A stretch of 64,000 nucleotides of DNA from an uncultured Bacteroidales bacterium. Lineage in GTDB: Bacteria > Bacteroidota > Bacteroidia > Bacteroidales > Paludibacteraceae. A program made the translations under genes and the position numbers. Numbering within the stretch: the stretch's first letter is position 1; each line of letters opens with the position of its first letter. Where the stretch lies: positions 1 to 64,000 of the forward strand of contig CAMJJT010000004.1 of assembly GCA_946406195.1 (NCBI GenBank). The letters are read 5' to 3'. Under the pieces are notes generated by a model. It saw only the letters and a list, made by a program, of their open reading frames with translations, ran no database searches and had not been told where the DNA came from. This document shows positions 44,220 through 53,064 of this stretch, in pieces.

Positions 44220-47200
44220 ATGAAAGATATGAAAGGTATAAAAATGATGGATAAGTTCGAACAATTGAGTAGCACTTGCCTCCGTTTTGCCTCCGTTTTG
44301 CCTCCGTTTTGCCTCCGTAAGCATAGTGTGCGACTGCTTCATTTCGTGGCAGTCATAGTTTTTCTGTTTATAGGCGGATGGAATAGTGAGGCTTGGGCTG
44401 ATGATTGTAAGTATTCGATTAGTAATAAGCATTCGAGCATTTCTACATACAAGTCTCATTCCAAAAGTGGTTGGTTCGATAGTGACAAGTATAAGTTTTA
44501 TACGAATAACGAAATAGGTTCTATCAATAACCAGTATGGAATTAGTAAGATTTATATTAAGGTGACCTTGGAGCGCATTGCTTTTGGTGCTGATTGTAAA
44601 GTAAAATTCCAATATAGAAATGCGTCTGGCTCGTGGAAAGATTTGACGACTGAAAAAGAGTTGGCTGGTTATTCTGCGGCAATCCCAACGAGTACTGCAG
44701 AGTGTAATTTATCAGGTGCAAGTATAACAAGTGAAATATCTGGCGCAACTGCATTCCGAGTTGTGGAGACTAAACAAGAAGAGTATTCGAGTAGTCGTAC
44801 AATTACCATTAATGATTTTTATGTGGTAATGGCAAAAACTTTGTCAGGCTCTACAGAAACGATGACTTTCTCGAATCAGACGTATAATACAACTAGTTCT
44901 GCGAAGACAAGAGAGTTTACTTTTAGTAATGAAGCGACAGGTAAGTCGATTACTATTTCTTCCAATACCAATAGTGCTGAGTTTCCCGCAACGATTACCA
45001 AATCTGGTGATTGTACAGGTTCTGTAACTGTAAGCGTTAAGTTTAAACCATCCGCGCAGGGTACGCGTAGCGGAAGTATTACGGTGTCCGGAGATTGCGG
45101 TTCTAAAACATTCTCAGTGTCTGGAACAGGTTTACGTGCGAACTCTTCGTTGGAAATGAATGATGGAGAAGTGAACGTAAGTATTGCAGGAATAAACTCG
45201 TCAAGTATAAATCTGAATGATCTTATTGGACCGAAAACCGGAAATGGTGGAGTTTCATACTCGGTTATAAGTGACAATAAATCTTTTGCAACGATTAGTG
45301 GAAGTACATTCTCTGCTACAAAATGTGGAAATTATACTATTCGAGCAACACAGGCTCAGACAGATCAGTATAATTCCAGTACAGATGAGTTTACTATAAC
45401 GGTTAATAAGTTGCAGCCGACGTTTAGTTGGACGAAGTTTGAGCATATTTATGCGAGTGATGTGTTAGAAAATGTGGCACAGGCAAAGTATAATGGGAAT
45501 AACGTTGACGGACTGAGTTATAGTTATAGTTCCGATAATAAAGTCGTTGTGGCAGATGGTACGAAGCTGCGCGTGCAGAATACATTTACAGGCGAGCATA
45601 ATGTGACCATCACTGTTACGACGGCAGAGACTGCCTATTATAAAGCAGGATCGGATACGCATGAGTATTTGATTGAGCCGAAAGCAACTCCGGAGTTCTG
45701 GTTGAATGAGGAAGTAAATCTGCCTGCAGATCCTGTGGTTTTAAATCTGTTTATCGGAGAGACGGCAGCGATGCGTTTTGTGAATACGAATGAGAGCAAT
45801 TTTCAGTATCCAACCTCTGCCTCTTATATCAGTTATTCGCATAATAGTGGAGACCATACGGGTGTGATTACCGGAAAAGTTGCAGGTAATGAGGTGATTC
45901 AGTTCCACCAAACGGGTACAACGACCATCTTTGATCACTCGCGTTCTATTCATGTGTATGTGAGCAAGCATCCTGTGAACCTGACGACCACCTTAGATGG
46001 CGGTACATGGAAAGTGGATAGCATTTATGACGGTGTTGTTTATTCAATTATTACGCCGACGGATGATCAGCCGGCATTGAGCGAGGTGAATGTGACTTCT
46101 TCGAACGAAGCCGTATTGAAGAAAGTAGATGGTCATTGGAAAGCGGTTGGCGAAGGCGTGGCTACGCTGACCATTTCTCACCCGAATACGAATGATTACT
46201 GGGTAGATCAGACGGTGACGGCTACTATTACAGTCGTAAAACATACGCCGGTAATCACTTGGAATTTGGATGCAAGTTATCCATGGGGCGCTATTATCGA
46301 GAGTCCTGTAAGTTCGTCCAATGAGGAGTTGCCGTTTACGGTTGTTTCTAATCATCCAGAGATTGCAAACTATGTAAATGGTCGTATTGAGGTATATAAT
46401 AAGGTCGGAAATGCAACTTTCACTCTTACACAGGCAGGCAACTATAAGTGGGCTGATGCTAATGCTAATCTTCAATTTTCCATTAATTCTTTCAAACCGC
46501 AGAACCATTTGCCGATGGATTTGAAAGCTGGCAATTATTCTCAATATAAGAGCTATGTAACAAGCAATGTGTCTTGGGCAAATAGTGGTGTGCAATGTGG
46601 AACAGCCGGTGGTGGATTTAACTGGGATGATAAATATATAGAGTTGCATTTTACAGGAGTTCCTAATCATTTGACTTTTGATTATAAAAACAACAATAAT
46701 GTCTTGGGAGATCATTCCGGGGTAGAGTGGTTTATTCAAACAAAGACTGAAAATGGAGAATGGAGTAGCAAGCAAACTTGGTCGGATGATAGTGGTTCCA
46801 AAGATTTTACTTTGAGTCCTGATGTAAGTTATGTACGTTTATGCTATAGTGGAAACTATGGAGGTTTATTTACCAATATCAAAATAACCGAGCGTCGCGA
46901 AGTATTGGCAACCCCGACATCATTGACTTTTGCGACGGCAGATGTAGATGCATCGGCTCAGACATTGCCGGTAAAGATTGAATGGTACAACGTGAAGACC
47001 TGTACTGCGACTATTGAGGGAGCTAATGCCGGATTCTTCCAATTGGCAGAGACCGAGCCTATTGCTGCGTCGCTGGATCATTTTGGGACAGAGGCTTTGC
47101 ATGTGACTTATGCTTATCCGCAAGCCGGTACGCATACTGCTACGCTGAAAGTAGAAAGTGAGGACGGGTATAAGGCAGAAGTACCTCTTTTGGCTACATC

Positions 47201-50200
47201 GCTGAAAGTAACTCCTGCTATTACATGGAAAGAGAACTTGAGTCCGATGTCTCGTGGCGAGAATGTAACTAATCCGGCTACTTCTCCTGTAACGTTGAGT
47301 TATAGTTCGTCCGATGAGACGGTAGTTGCAGTCGAAGGCAATGAGTTGAAACCGTTGAAGAAAGGCGAGGCTACAATAACCGCAAGTTTCGATGGCACTT
47401 CTGATTTGAAATGGAACTCCGCAAGCAGTACTATTGATGTAGTTGTAACGGATATGCATGTGCAGCATATCAATTGGCCGCAAACCTTTACCCGTCTCAA
47501 ATATACAACTGATCCTGCTTTAATGGAGAAGAATACAGAAGATTTCCCGTTAACGGCAACTGTTAGTTACTACGATTTGGATAATGAGGTTGAGGTCGCA
47601 TTAGACAGAACGATTACCTTTACCAGCGGCGATGAGAGCGTTGTGAAAGTGTTGGAGGGTAATATCCTTCACGTCGTTGGATTGGGTGAGACGACATTGA
47701 GCGCTCATGTTGAAGGCGTGGCAGACGAATATCTGGAAGCAACGGTAATTCGTAAAGTCAAAGTGCGTGAGCCGTCCACCGATTGCGATACCTATATCGT
47801 AGAAGATCAATCTGCTTCGATGGCAACCGGTGTTACATCGTTTACCGGAGAGCAGACGATAATAGATTTGCCGTATGAGCCGGGTTATGTGTCTTTCTCC
47901 GCATGGCGCGAAGCCATCCGTGTATTAGGTGTCAATTATACCAGCGGTGATTTGTACCTTGCACAGAATATCAACGGCCAATGGAGCAACGACTTGTGGC
48001 ATAACGGATTGGAAGTAGATAACTCGAAAGATTTCGGACCTATTGCCCTTGACCGTCACGCTACGCAAATCAAGATATATAAGAAAACCGGTTCTACTGG
48101 AATTCATGCCTTCTCGGATTGTAATGTAACTTTGGCTCGTTATTTGGAATTGGATAATACGGAAGGCAAGACTGAGATGGATATCTATTTCTCGACAGAA
48201 GATGCCAAACCGGGCGTAGCCAAGACGAAATCGTTTACGGTCAACTATTCGAATATCACCGACCAGTTGGTAGTTGATTTGAGCGGCTCGGATAAGTTCA
48301 GCGTTACTCCGACAACTATTGGCGAGGATTGTGGCGATAAAGGAAATGCAACGGTTCAAGTTACTTTCCTGTCGGATGATGTAGCTCATTATGAGGGCAC
48401 ATTGACGATTCATAATGAGAACCAATCGGTAACGGTACACCTTTCCGCCGATGTGGATAAGCACCATCAACAGATCACATGGAATCCGACAACAGCGTTG
48501 AAGACAACTGATGAGGTGACGTTTGATGCTACGACTTCGGCGGCAGCTGCCGGTCTGAGTGTGCGTTATGAGGTAGTAGAAGGCGATGCGGCTACGGTAA
48601 ATGCCGAGACAGGTGCGCTGACTATTATTAAGGATGGCGATGTGACGATCAAGGCAGCAGCGGCAGGTAATGCAAGTTATTATGATGCAGAGCCGGTAAG
48701 CAAAACCTTCAGTATCAGCAAAGTGACACCGGTGATTACGGTTGTACCGACGGCTGCTACTATGACATTGCCGAACACGAATTTGAGCGGTTGTGGATTG
48801 GCAGGCGGTGTGGCTTCCGTAGATGGTACTTTTGCATGGGAAGACAATACCATTAATGCTACTTTGAACAACGCAGGATATACGGTTATCTTCACGCCGG
48901 AGAACACGAATTGGTATAGCACGAATACGTGCATAGTAGTTGTGCCGGTGAACAAAACCGCACAAGCGATTGTATGGGACTTCGATCAGTTGGAGATGTT
49001 CTGTAATGCACAAGTTACCTTTGATGCGCACTCGAATTCCGGTTTGGCAGAGTTGCCGGTAAGTTATAGCTCGTCGGATGAGTCAATCGCTTATGTTGAC
49101 GGTAAAAATCACCTTAATATTATTCAAGGTGGCGAAGTGACCATTACTGCAACGCAAGCAGGGAATGATGTATATGCAGCGGCAGAGCCCGTGAGCAAGA
49201 CACTGACTATCAATCGTTTTGCACCGACTATCGTGACCCTGCCGAATGCTTCTACTATGAAGATCGGTCGTTCACTATCTGATGCTTCGTTGACAGGCGG
49301 TTTGGCAGAACTAGATGGTTTGGAAGTAGAAGGTTCGTTCGCTTGGTTAGATGGTAATACAACTGTGATGGATGTGGCAGGTACATTCTCCAAGCAGGTA
49401 GTATTCACACCGGCTAACACCAACTATTATGAGCCGGTATATGGAACAATGTCTGTTACCGTTGAGAAATATGCGCCGGAGATTGCGCAGAGTCTGCACG
49501 GATCGGATATTACTTATGGTCAGCCTTTGTCTGCTTCTAACCTGACAGGAACACTGACCGCAACGGATATTATTAAGATTCCGTCCGTGGAAGTGGAGGG
49601 TACGTTTGCATGGCTTCAACCGTCTGCCGTATTGAATGCAGGCAGCCAATCCGCTACGGTGCGTTTCACGCCGGCTAACATGGATTGGTATGAGGTGGTT
49701 GATTTCCCGGTTCAGCTGACCGTCAACAGAGCGACAGCAGATGGTTTGACCGTAACCGGTACCAGCGAGATATTCTATGGTCAGATCCTTGGTGAGGCTG
49801 TGCCTGTGAACACAACTGTTGATCCAATTCACGGCGGTGTGGTAGCCGGTACAATGGTTTGGAGTTCTTCTCTGAATCTGGATGAGTATATGGAGATTGG
49901 TTCTCATAACCTGTCGGTGACCTTTACCGTGAATGATCCGAATTATATCTCTGCTACTTTGGATGGAACAGCAGTCTTGACCGTACAAGCCGGTTATGTA
50001 TTTAACGGCAATGACGGACAGAGCAAGACTTGGGGTGAGGATACGAACTGGCAAGGAAAAGAGGCTCCGGACGGAAACGAGAAAGTGGTTATCTTGGCTG
50101 ATGTGGATATTGATTCGCCCGTTTCTGTGGATGCCATCACCATTAAGGAAGGTGTGACTGTGAGAGTCAAAGAAGGCGCTGTGTTAACCATCGGTAACAG

Positions 50201-51533
50201 CGATTCGTTTGTCCGCTCTTCCTATGGAAACTTGTATGTTGAGAATGGCGGTCAGGTGATCTTCGGCGAAGGTGAGATGAAGGTGAAAGATTTCGTTTTG
50301 GAGGCTCAGTTGGGCGATAATACAAATGCTAATCCTGCTTCTTCCGGACAGGTGAGCGGCGCTGAACAATTGAAGGTGACAGGCGATGCTTATTTCCGCA
50401 TCAGTTTTGATCCGCGTGGCGCTATAGATTATGGATGGTATGACTTCACCGTTCCGTTTGAGGTGGATGCATTGAACGGTGTGTATGACGCGAATGGTAA
50501 TAAATTGACCTATAATTCGGATTATGCCGTAATGGATTTCAGCGAAGAAAAACGTGCCGTAAACGGCAAATACTGGAACTGGTTCTCCGGGACTTTGCAG
50601 CCAAATAAACTCTATTCCATTACGTTTGATGATGAGAAGAACTGGAACACCTTCCTCTTTAAGCGCAAGTCGGTGACGGCAAACTTCGGAGGAGATGCTT
50701 ACAATGCTTCTTACACCAATAACGGCGAGACGAACGACCGCGGATGGAATGGTATGGGTAATGGTACAATGCGTCATTGCCAACTCAATAACCTTCCTGC
50801 ACAAACGAAGATTCAGGTTTATGATCATGCGAATGATCGTTATGTAGAGCGCGATGCAGATGAATATACATATGCAGTTGGTACCGCATTCTTTGTGCAA
50901 GTGGATGAGGAGAAAGAAATAGATTTGACGGCAGTGGAGGCAACACGTGGTTTCTTAGCTCCGGCACGTTATGAAGGACGTACATTCGATGAATTCCGTT
51001 TAGCACTCACTGCTGAGGAGGCAAATAATGTAGCAGATTATTTATGGGTTTCCGCAAGCGAAGAGGCAACGGGTGACTATGTGATTGGTCGCGACTTGAT
51101 TAAGATGGGTACTCCGACAAATGCGAAAGTGGCTCAGATGTGGACTACCAATAATGGTCTGACCCTCTGCGATATTGAGATGCCGCTTATTGCCAACAAG
51201 GCGAACACGAATGTATCTTTCTTCGCCCCGCAGAGTGGTCTCTACGAGATTGCAGTTGAGCGCGCTCCGGAAGATGCAACGCTGTACTTGACTAAGAACG
51301 GAAAAGTGGTCTGGAATCTCTCCATGAACCCCTGTGAGCTGAATCTGGAGAAGGGTACTACCGAAGGCTACGGTCTGCGTATTGTAGCTCGTGAACAGAC
51401 ACCTACCGATATTGAGAATGTAGATTCCTTCGGCTGCGAGAACGTACGCAAAGTGATGATTGATAATGTGATTTACATCGTTACTCCGGAGGGTAAGATG
51501 TACGATATCATAGGAAAAAGTGTAAAATATTAA
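44220..51533 (+). CDS. Giant secreted Ig-like repeat protein (2437 aa) with C-terminal motif
   Basis: The N-terminus has a long positive region (MKDMKGIKMMDKFEQLSSTCLRFASVLPPFCLRKHSVR) before the membrane helix LLHFVAVIVFLFIGGW; part of it is encoded by an 11-bp tandem repeat (TGCCTCCGTTT). The mature protein includes a HYDIN/choice-of-anchor type module near 200-310 (TMTFSNQTYNT ... FKPSAQGTRSGSITVSGDC) and a long series of bacterial Ig-like modules with phrases such as SYSSSDETVVAVEGNELKPLKKGEATITASF and YGQPLSASNLTGTLTATD. The final 400 residues contain an unfamiliar domain with several aromatic strands (YDNHANDRYVERDADEYTY) and end NVRKVMIDNVIYIVTPEGKMYDIIGKSVKY, a divergent member of the shared motif. 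A fibrous surface protein or adhesin is likely. Confidence 0.85.
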   Translation: MKDMKGIKMMDKFEQLSSTCLRFASVLPPFCLRKHSVRLLHFVAVIVFLFIGGWNSEAWADDCKYSISNKHSSISTYKSHSKSGWFDSDKYKFYTNNEIGSINNQYGISKIYIKVTLERIAFGADCKVKFQYRNASGSWKDLTTEKELAGYSAAIPTSTAECNLSGASITSEISGATAFRVVETKQEEYSSSRTITINDFYVVMAKTLSGSTETMTFSNQTYNTTSSAKTREFTFSNEATGKSITISSNTNSAEFPATITKSGDCTGSVTVSVKFKPSAQGTRSGSITVSGDCGSKTFSVSGTGLRANSSLEMNDGEVNVSIAGINSSSINLNDLIGPKTGNGGVSYSVISDNKSFATISGSTFSATKCGNYTIRATQAQTDQYNSSTDEFTITVNKLQPTFSWTKFEHIYASDVLENVAQAKYNGNNVDGLSYSYSSDNKVVVADGTKLRVQNTFTGEHNVTITVTTAETAYYKAGSDTHEYLIEPKATPEFWLNEEVNLPADPVVLNLFIGETAAMRFVNTNESNFQYPTSASYISYSHNSGDHTGVITGKVAGNEVIQFHQTGTTTIFDHSRSIHVYVSKHPVNLTTTLDGGTWKVDSIYDGVVYSIITPTDDQPALSEVNVTSSNEAVLKKVDGHWKAVGEGVATLTISHPNTNDYWVDQTVTATITVVKHTPVITWNLDASYPWGAIIESPVSSSNEELPFTVVSNHPEIANYVNGRIEVYNKVGNATFTLTQAGNYKWADANANLQFSINSFKPQNHLPMDLKAGNYSQYKSYVTSNVSWANSGVQCGTAGGGFNWDDKYIELHFTGVPNHLTFDYKNNNNVLGDHSGVEWFIQTKTENGEWSSKQTWSDDSGSKDFTLSPDVSYVRLCYSGNYGGLFTNIKITERREVLATPTSLTFATADVDASAQTLPVKIEWYNVKTCTATIEGANAGFFQLAETEPIAASLDHFGTEALHVTYAYPQAGTHTATLKVESEDGYKAEVPLLATSLKVTPAITWKENLSPMSRGENVTNPATSPVTLSYSSSDETVVAVEGNELKPLKKGEATITASFDGTSDLKWNSASSTIDVVVTDMHVQHINWPQTFTRLKYTTDPALMEKNTEDFPLTATVSYYDLDNEVEVALDRTITFTSGDESVVKVLEGNILHVVGLGETTLSAHVEGVADEYLEATVIRKVKVREPSTDCDTYIVEDQSASMATGVTSFTGEQTIIDLPYEPGYVSFSAWREAIRVLGVNYTSGDLYLAQNINGQWSNDLWHNGLEVDNSKDFGPIALDRHATQIKIYKKTGSTGIHAFSDCNVTLARYLELDNTEGKTEMDIYFSTEDAKPGVAKTKSFTVNYSNITDQLVVDLSGSDKFSVTPTTIGEDCGDKGNATVQVTFLSDDVAHYEGTLTIHNENQSVTVHLSADVDKHHQQITWNPTTALKTTDEVTFDATTSAAAAGLSVRYEVVEGDAATVNAETGALTIIKDGDVTIKAAAAGNASYYDAEPVSKTFSISKVTPVITVVPTAATMTLPNTNLSGCGLAGGVASVDGTFAWEDNTINATLNNAGYTVIFTPENTNWYSTNTCIVVVPVNKTAQAIVWDFDQLEMFCNAQVTFDAHSNSGLAELPVSYSSSDESIAYVDGKNHLNIIQGGEVTITATQAGNDVYAAAEPVSKTLTINRFAPTIVTLPNASTMKIGRSLSDASLTGGLAELDGLEVEGSFAWLDGNTTVMDVAGTFSKQVVFTPANTNYYEPVYGTMSVTVEKYAPEIAQSLHGSDITYGQPLSASNLTGTLTATDIIKIPSVEVEGTFAWLQPSAVLNAGSQSATVRFTPANMDWYEVVDFPVQLTVNRATADGLTVTGTSEIFYGQILGEAVPVNTTVDPIHGGVVAGTMVWSSSLNLDEYMEIGSHNLSVTFTVNDPNYISATLDGTAVLTVQAGYVFNGNDGQSKTWGEDTNWQGKEAPDGNEKVVILADVDIDSPVSVDAITIKEGVTVRVKEGAVLTIGNSDSFVRSSYGNLYVENGGQVIFGEGEMKVKDFVLEAQLGDNTNANPASSGQVSGAEQLKVTGDAYFRISFDPRGAIDYGWYDFTVPFEVDALNGVYDANGNKLTYNSDYAVMDFSEEKRAVNGKYWNWFSGTLQPNKLYSITFDDEKNWNTFLFKRKSVTANFGGDAYNASYTNNGETNDRGWNGMGNGTMRHCQLNNLPAQTKIQVYDHANDRYVERDADEYTYAVGTAFFVQVDEEKEIDLTAVEATRGFLAPARYEGRTFDEFRLALTAEEANNVADYLWVSASEEATGDYVIGRDLIKMGTPTNAKVAQMWTTNNGLTLCDIEMPLIANKANTNVSFFAPQSGLYEIAVERAPEDATLYLTKNGKVVWNLSMNPCELNLEKGTTEGYGLRIVAREQTPTDIENVDSFGCENVRKVMIDNVIYIVTPEGKMYDIIGKSVKY
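44276..44316 (+). repeat. 11-bp tandem repeat in the signal region of the 2437-aa protein
   Basis: TGCCTCCGTTT occurs four times in tandem and codes CLRFASVLPPFCLRK. Because 11 is not a multiple of three, a change in copy number would shift the frame. Confidence 0.9.
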
Positions 51534-51539
51534 GAATTA

Positions 51540-51571
51540 TTTGCACAATTCAAAAAAAAACAGTACCTTTG
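51540..51571 (+). promoter_or_regulatory. Promoter of the 44-aa peptide gene
   Basis: TTTG (51540-51543) and TACCTTTG (51564-51571), 20 bp apart, followed by CACCC. The first ATG is only 9 bases after the -7 box. Confidence 0.85.
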
Positions 51572-51579
51572 CACCCGAT

Positions 51580-51714
51580 ATGCTGAAAAGAATGTATTAC
51601 ATACCGACAGTTGAGATTATAGACTTTAAGGGAGAGTATCCTTTGATGGGTTTAGCCGGTAGTAAGATGACTCCGGTAGGTGGCGCTCCTGAGCGTAGAG
51701 AGAAAGCATTCTAA
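51580..51714 (+). CDS. Small peptide gene, 44 aa (not in the ORF track)
   Basis: MLKRMYYIPTVEIIDFKGEY then PLMGLAGSKMTPVGGAPERREKAF and TAA. It has a perfect promoter just upstream and a strong terminator downstream, so it is transcribed alone. The first ATG is 9 bases after the -7 box, so the message would be leaderless or nearly so; the second ATG (51592, giving 40 residues MYYIPTVEII...) has an AAAAG-rich leader and is equally likely. Small Bacteroidetes peptides with a [KY]-[IY]-x-P-[TV]-x-E-[VI] opening are known to me as a conserved type of unknown function. A secreted signal, toxin or maturase substrate cannot be excluded, and no signal peptide is present. Confidence 0.7.
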   Translation: MLKRMYYIPTVEIIDFKGEYPLMGLAGSKMTPVGGAPERREKAF

Positions 51715-51796
51715 AGGGAGATAGAGGTCTTAAACGGTATAGTGACGTCCGTAATGGTAACGACATGCTAACGTAAATGACCGCTAAAATACAAGT

Positions 51797-51833
51797 AAAC
51801 GACAACTGATTGAGTTGTCGTTTATTTTGTTTA
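51797..51833 (+). terminator. Intrinsic terminator after the 44-aa gene
   Basis: AAACGACAACT pairs with AGTTGTCGTTT around GATTG, an 11-bp perfect stem, followed by ATTTTGTTTATT. It lies just before the convergent DUF4861 gene. Confidence 0.92.
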
Positions 51834-51843
51834 TTGGATTGTG

Positions 51844-53064
51844 TTATCTTAGGTTCTTTGCCCAGCGGCGTAGATACGCGAGCCACTCTTCAGCGGTACG
51901 AGCCACGGGATGGTTTTCTTTGGTGGCACCGACCACTGTCAGGAAGAAGTGACAGTGGTTGTTTGCGGCTTCGCCTGTTTGAGGGTTTGACGGACGATGT
52001 CCGTTAGTTTGAGGGTTGAATTTTAAGAGGCAGAGGTTGTTTTGCTTATCGTGAACGAGGGAACCGGCATATTCCTTTGGGATAAAGACGGCGAGACCGA
52101 CGGTCTCTTTGGCGTACTTGGCGGAGTCGTTCACAGGCCAATCGGTACCAAAGGACACTAAGAGTGTCCCATTTGGTAATTGGAGATTGAAGATTGAAGA
52201 TTGAGAATTATTTCCAAGTCCTATGGTACCATCGGGTAAAACTATGGTGTCTGTAGGCCAGCCGCCCTTCGCAGGAATGGTCTGTACGCCTGTGCAGAGG
52301 CCTTCTACCGCCTCGCTAAGGCTGACATCGCAACGCATATCACGATGTCCCGCTTGCATGGTGTATTGGACGGACATATTATGGCCTCTCCCGTCCTCCC
52401 CTAAAGGGGAGGAGATGGGTTTCCAACCTTTGACGGCGACTTCGATGGTGGCACTATTCTTCGTTTGTTTAACAATGCGCTGAGAACGAGAGGCAACTTT
52501 GTCAAAGTGGCAAAGTTTGCCTGTTTGGGCATTCTGCCCTGTTTGAAGGTTTGCGGCTTCGCCTGTTTGAAGCGTTTGCCAGTACTTGACAGAACCGACA
52601 CCGACGGTACCGGAGACTCGGAGAACGTCATCGCCGTAACCGGCAGCGAGCAGGCTGTCATTGGGGTACCAGTGGCTTTGGGCAAGCTCGAGCTGCGGTT
52701 TACGTTTGCAATAGGGATCGATAGTCTGTTTCTTATCGAAATAGATGCGGTACGCCATGAGTTCGGACTCCACCGCTACGCCATGGTGGTGGAGCTCATG
52801 ATAGGTATCATGAGATTTGAGATTTGAAATTTGAGAATTGAGATTTATGGTATCATGCCACTCGGTGATCGGATAGCAATGACGCATTTTTTTGCCCTCA
52901 TAGAGGACGGCGTAACCCTCTTTGGTCGAATCGGCAGGAGTTCCGATTCGCCAGAAAGAGGTGGCTACCCGCGGGGCGCAGCCCGCGAGTAACCAGACCG
53001 CTACGCTCAAAGTCAAAAGACCGCTTACGCTCAAAGAAGAAAGAGTATTAATTAATCGTGACAT
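51844..53064 (-). CDS. DUF4861 family lipoprotein (pectin utilisation)
   Basis: A 406-residue lipoprotein with lipobox WLLAGC. DUF4861 proteins accompany polysaccharide-degrading enzymes, and this one overlaps a GH28 polygalacturonase gene by 17 bases, so a role in uronic-acid or pectin breakdown is likely; the reaction is unknown to me. Visible conserved stretches are HTYHELHHHGVAVESELMAYRIYFDKKQTIDPYCKR and LAQSHWYPNDSLLAAGYGDDVL. The gene carries several in-frame repeat insertions: NLNSQISNLKSHD, LQTGEAANLQTGQNAQTGK, NPQTNGHRPSNPQTGEAAN and the SSPLGEDGRGHN peptide, coded by a GGGGAGG palindrome. These are in regions that look like surface loops. Confidence 0.8.
   Translation of the reverse strand: MSRLINTLSSLSVSGLLTLSVAVWLLAGCAPRVATSFWRIGTPADSTKEGYAVLYEGKKMRHCYPITEWHDTINLNSQISNLKSHDTYHELHHHGVAVESELMAYRIYFDKKQTIDPYCKRKPQLELAQSHWYPNDSLLAAGYGDDVLRVSGTVGVGSVKYWQTLQTGEAANLQTGQNAQTGKLCHFDKVASRSQRIVKQTKNSATIEVAVKGWKPISSPLGEDGRGHNMSVQYTMQAGHRDMRCDVSLSEAVEGLCTGVQTIPAKGGWPTDTIVLPDGTIGLGNNSQSSIFNLQLPNGTLLVSFGTDWPVNDSAKYAKETVGLAVFIPKEYAGSLVHDKQNNLCLLKFNPQTNGHRPSNPQTGEAANNHCHFFLTVVGATKENHPVARTAEEWLAYLRRWAKNLR
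51965..52565 (-). repeat. Repeat insertions in the DUF4861 gene
   Basis: Three repeat types are present in frame: CAAACAGGCGAAGC-like units (about 51965-52015 and 52515-52570), AATCTTC units (52185-52215), and the palindrome CCTCCCCTAAAGGGGAGG within 52388-52420. A further AAATTTGAGATTTG-type run is at 52805-52845. The gene stays open. Confidence 0.75.
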
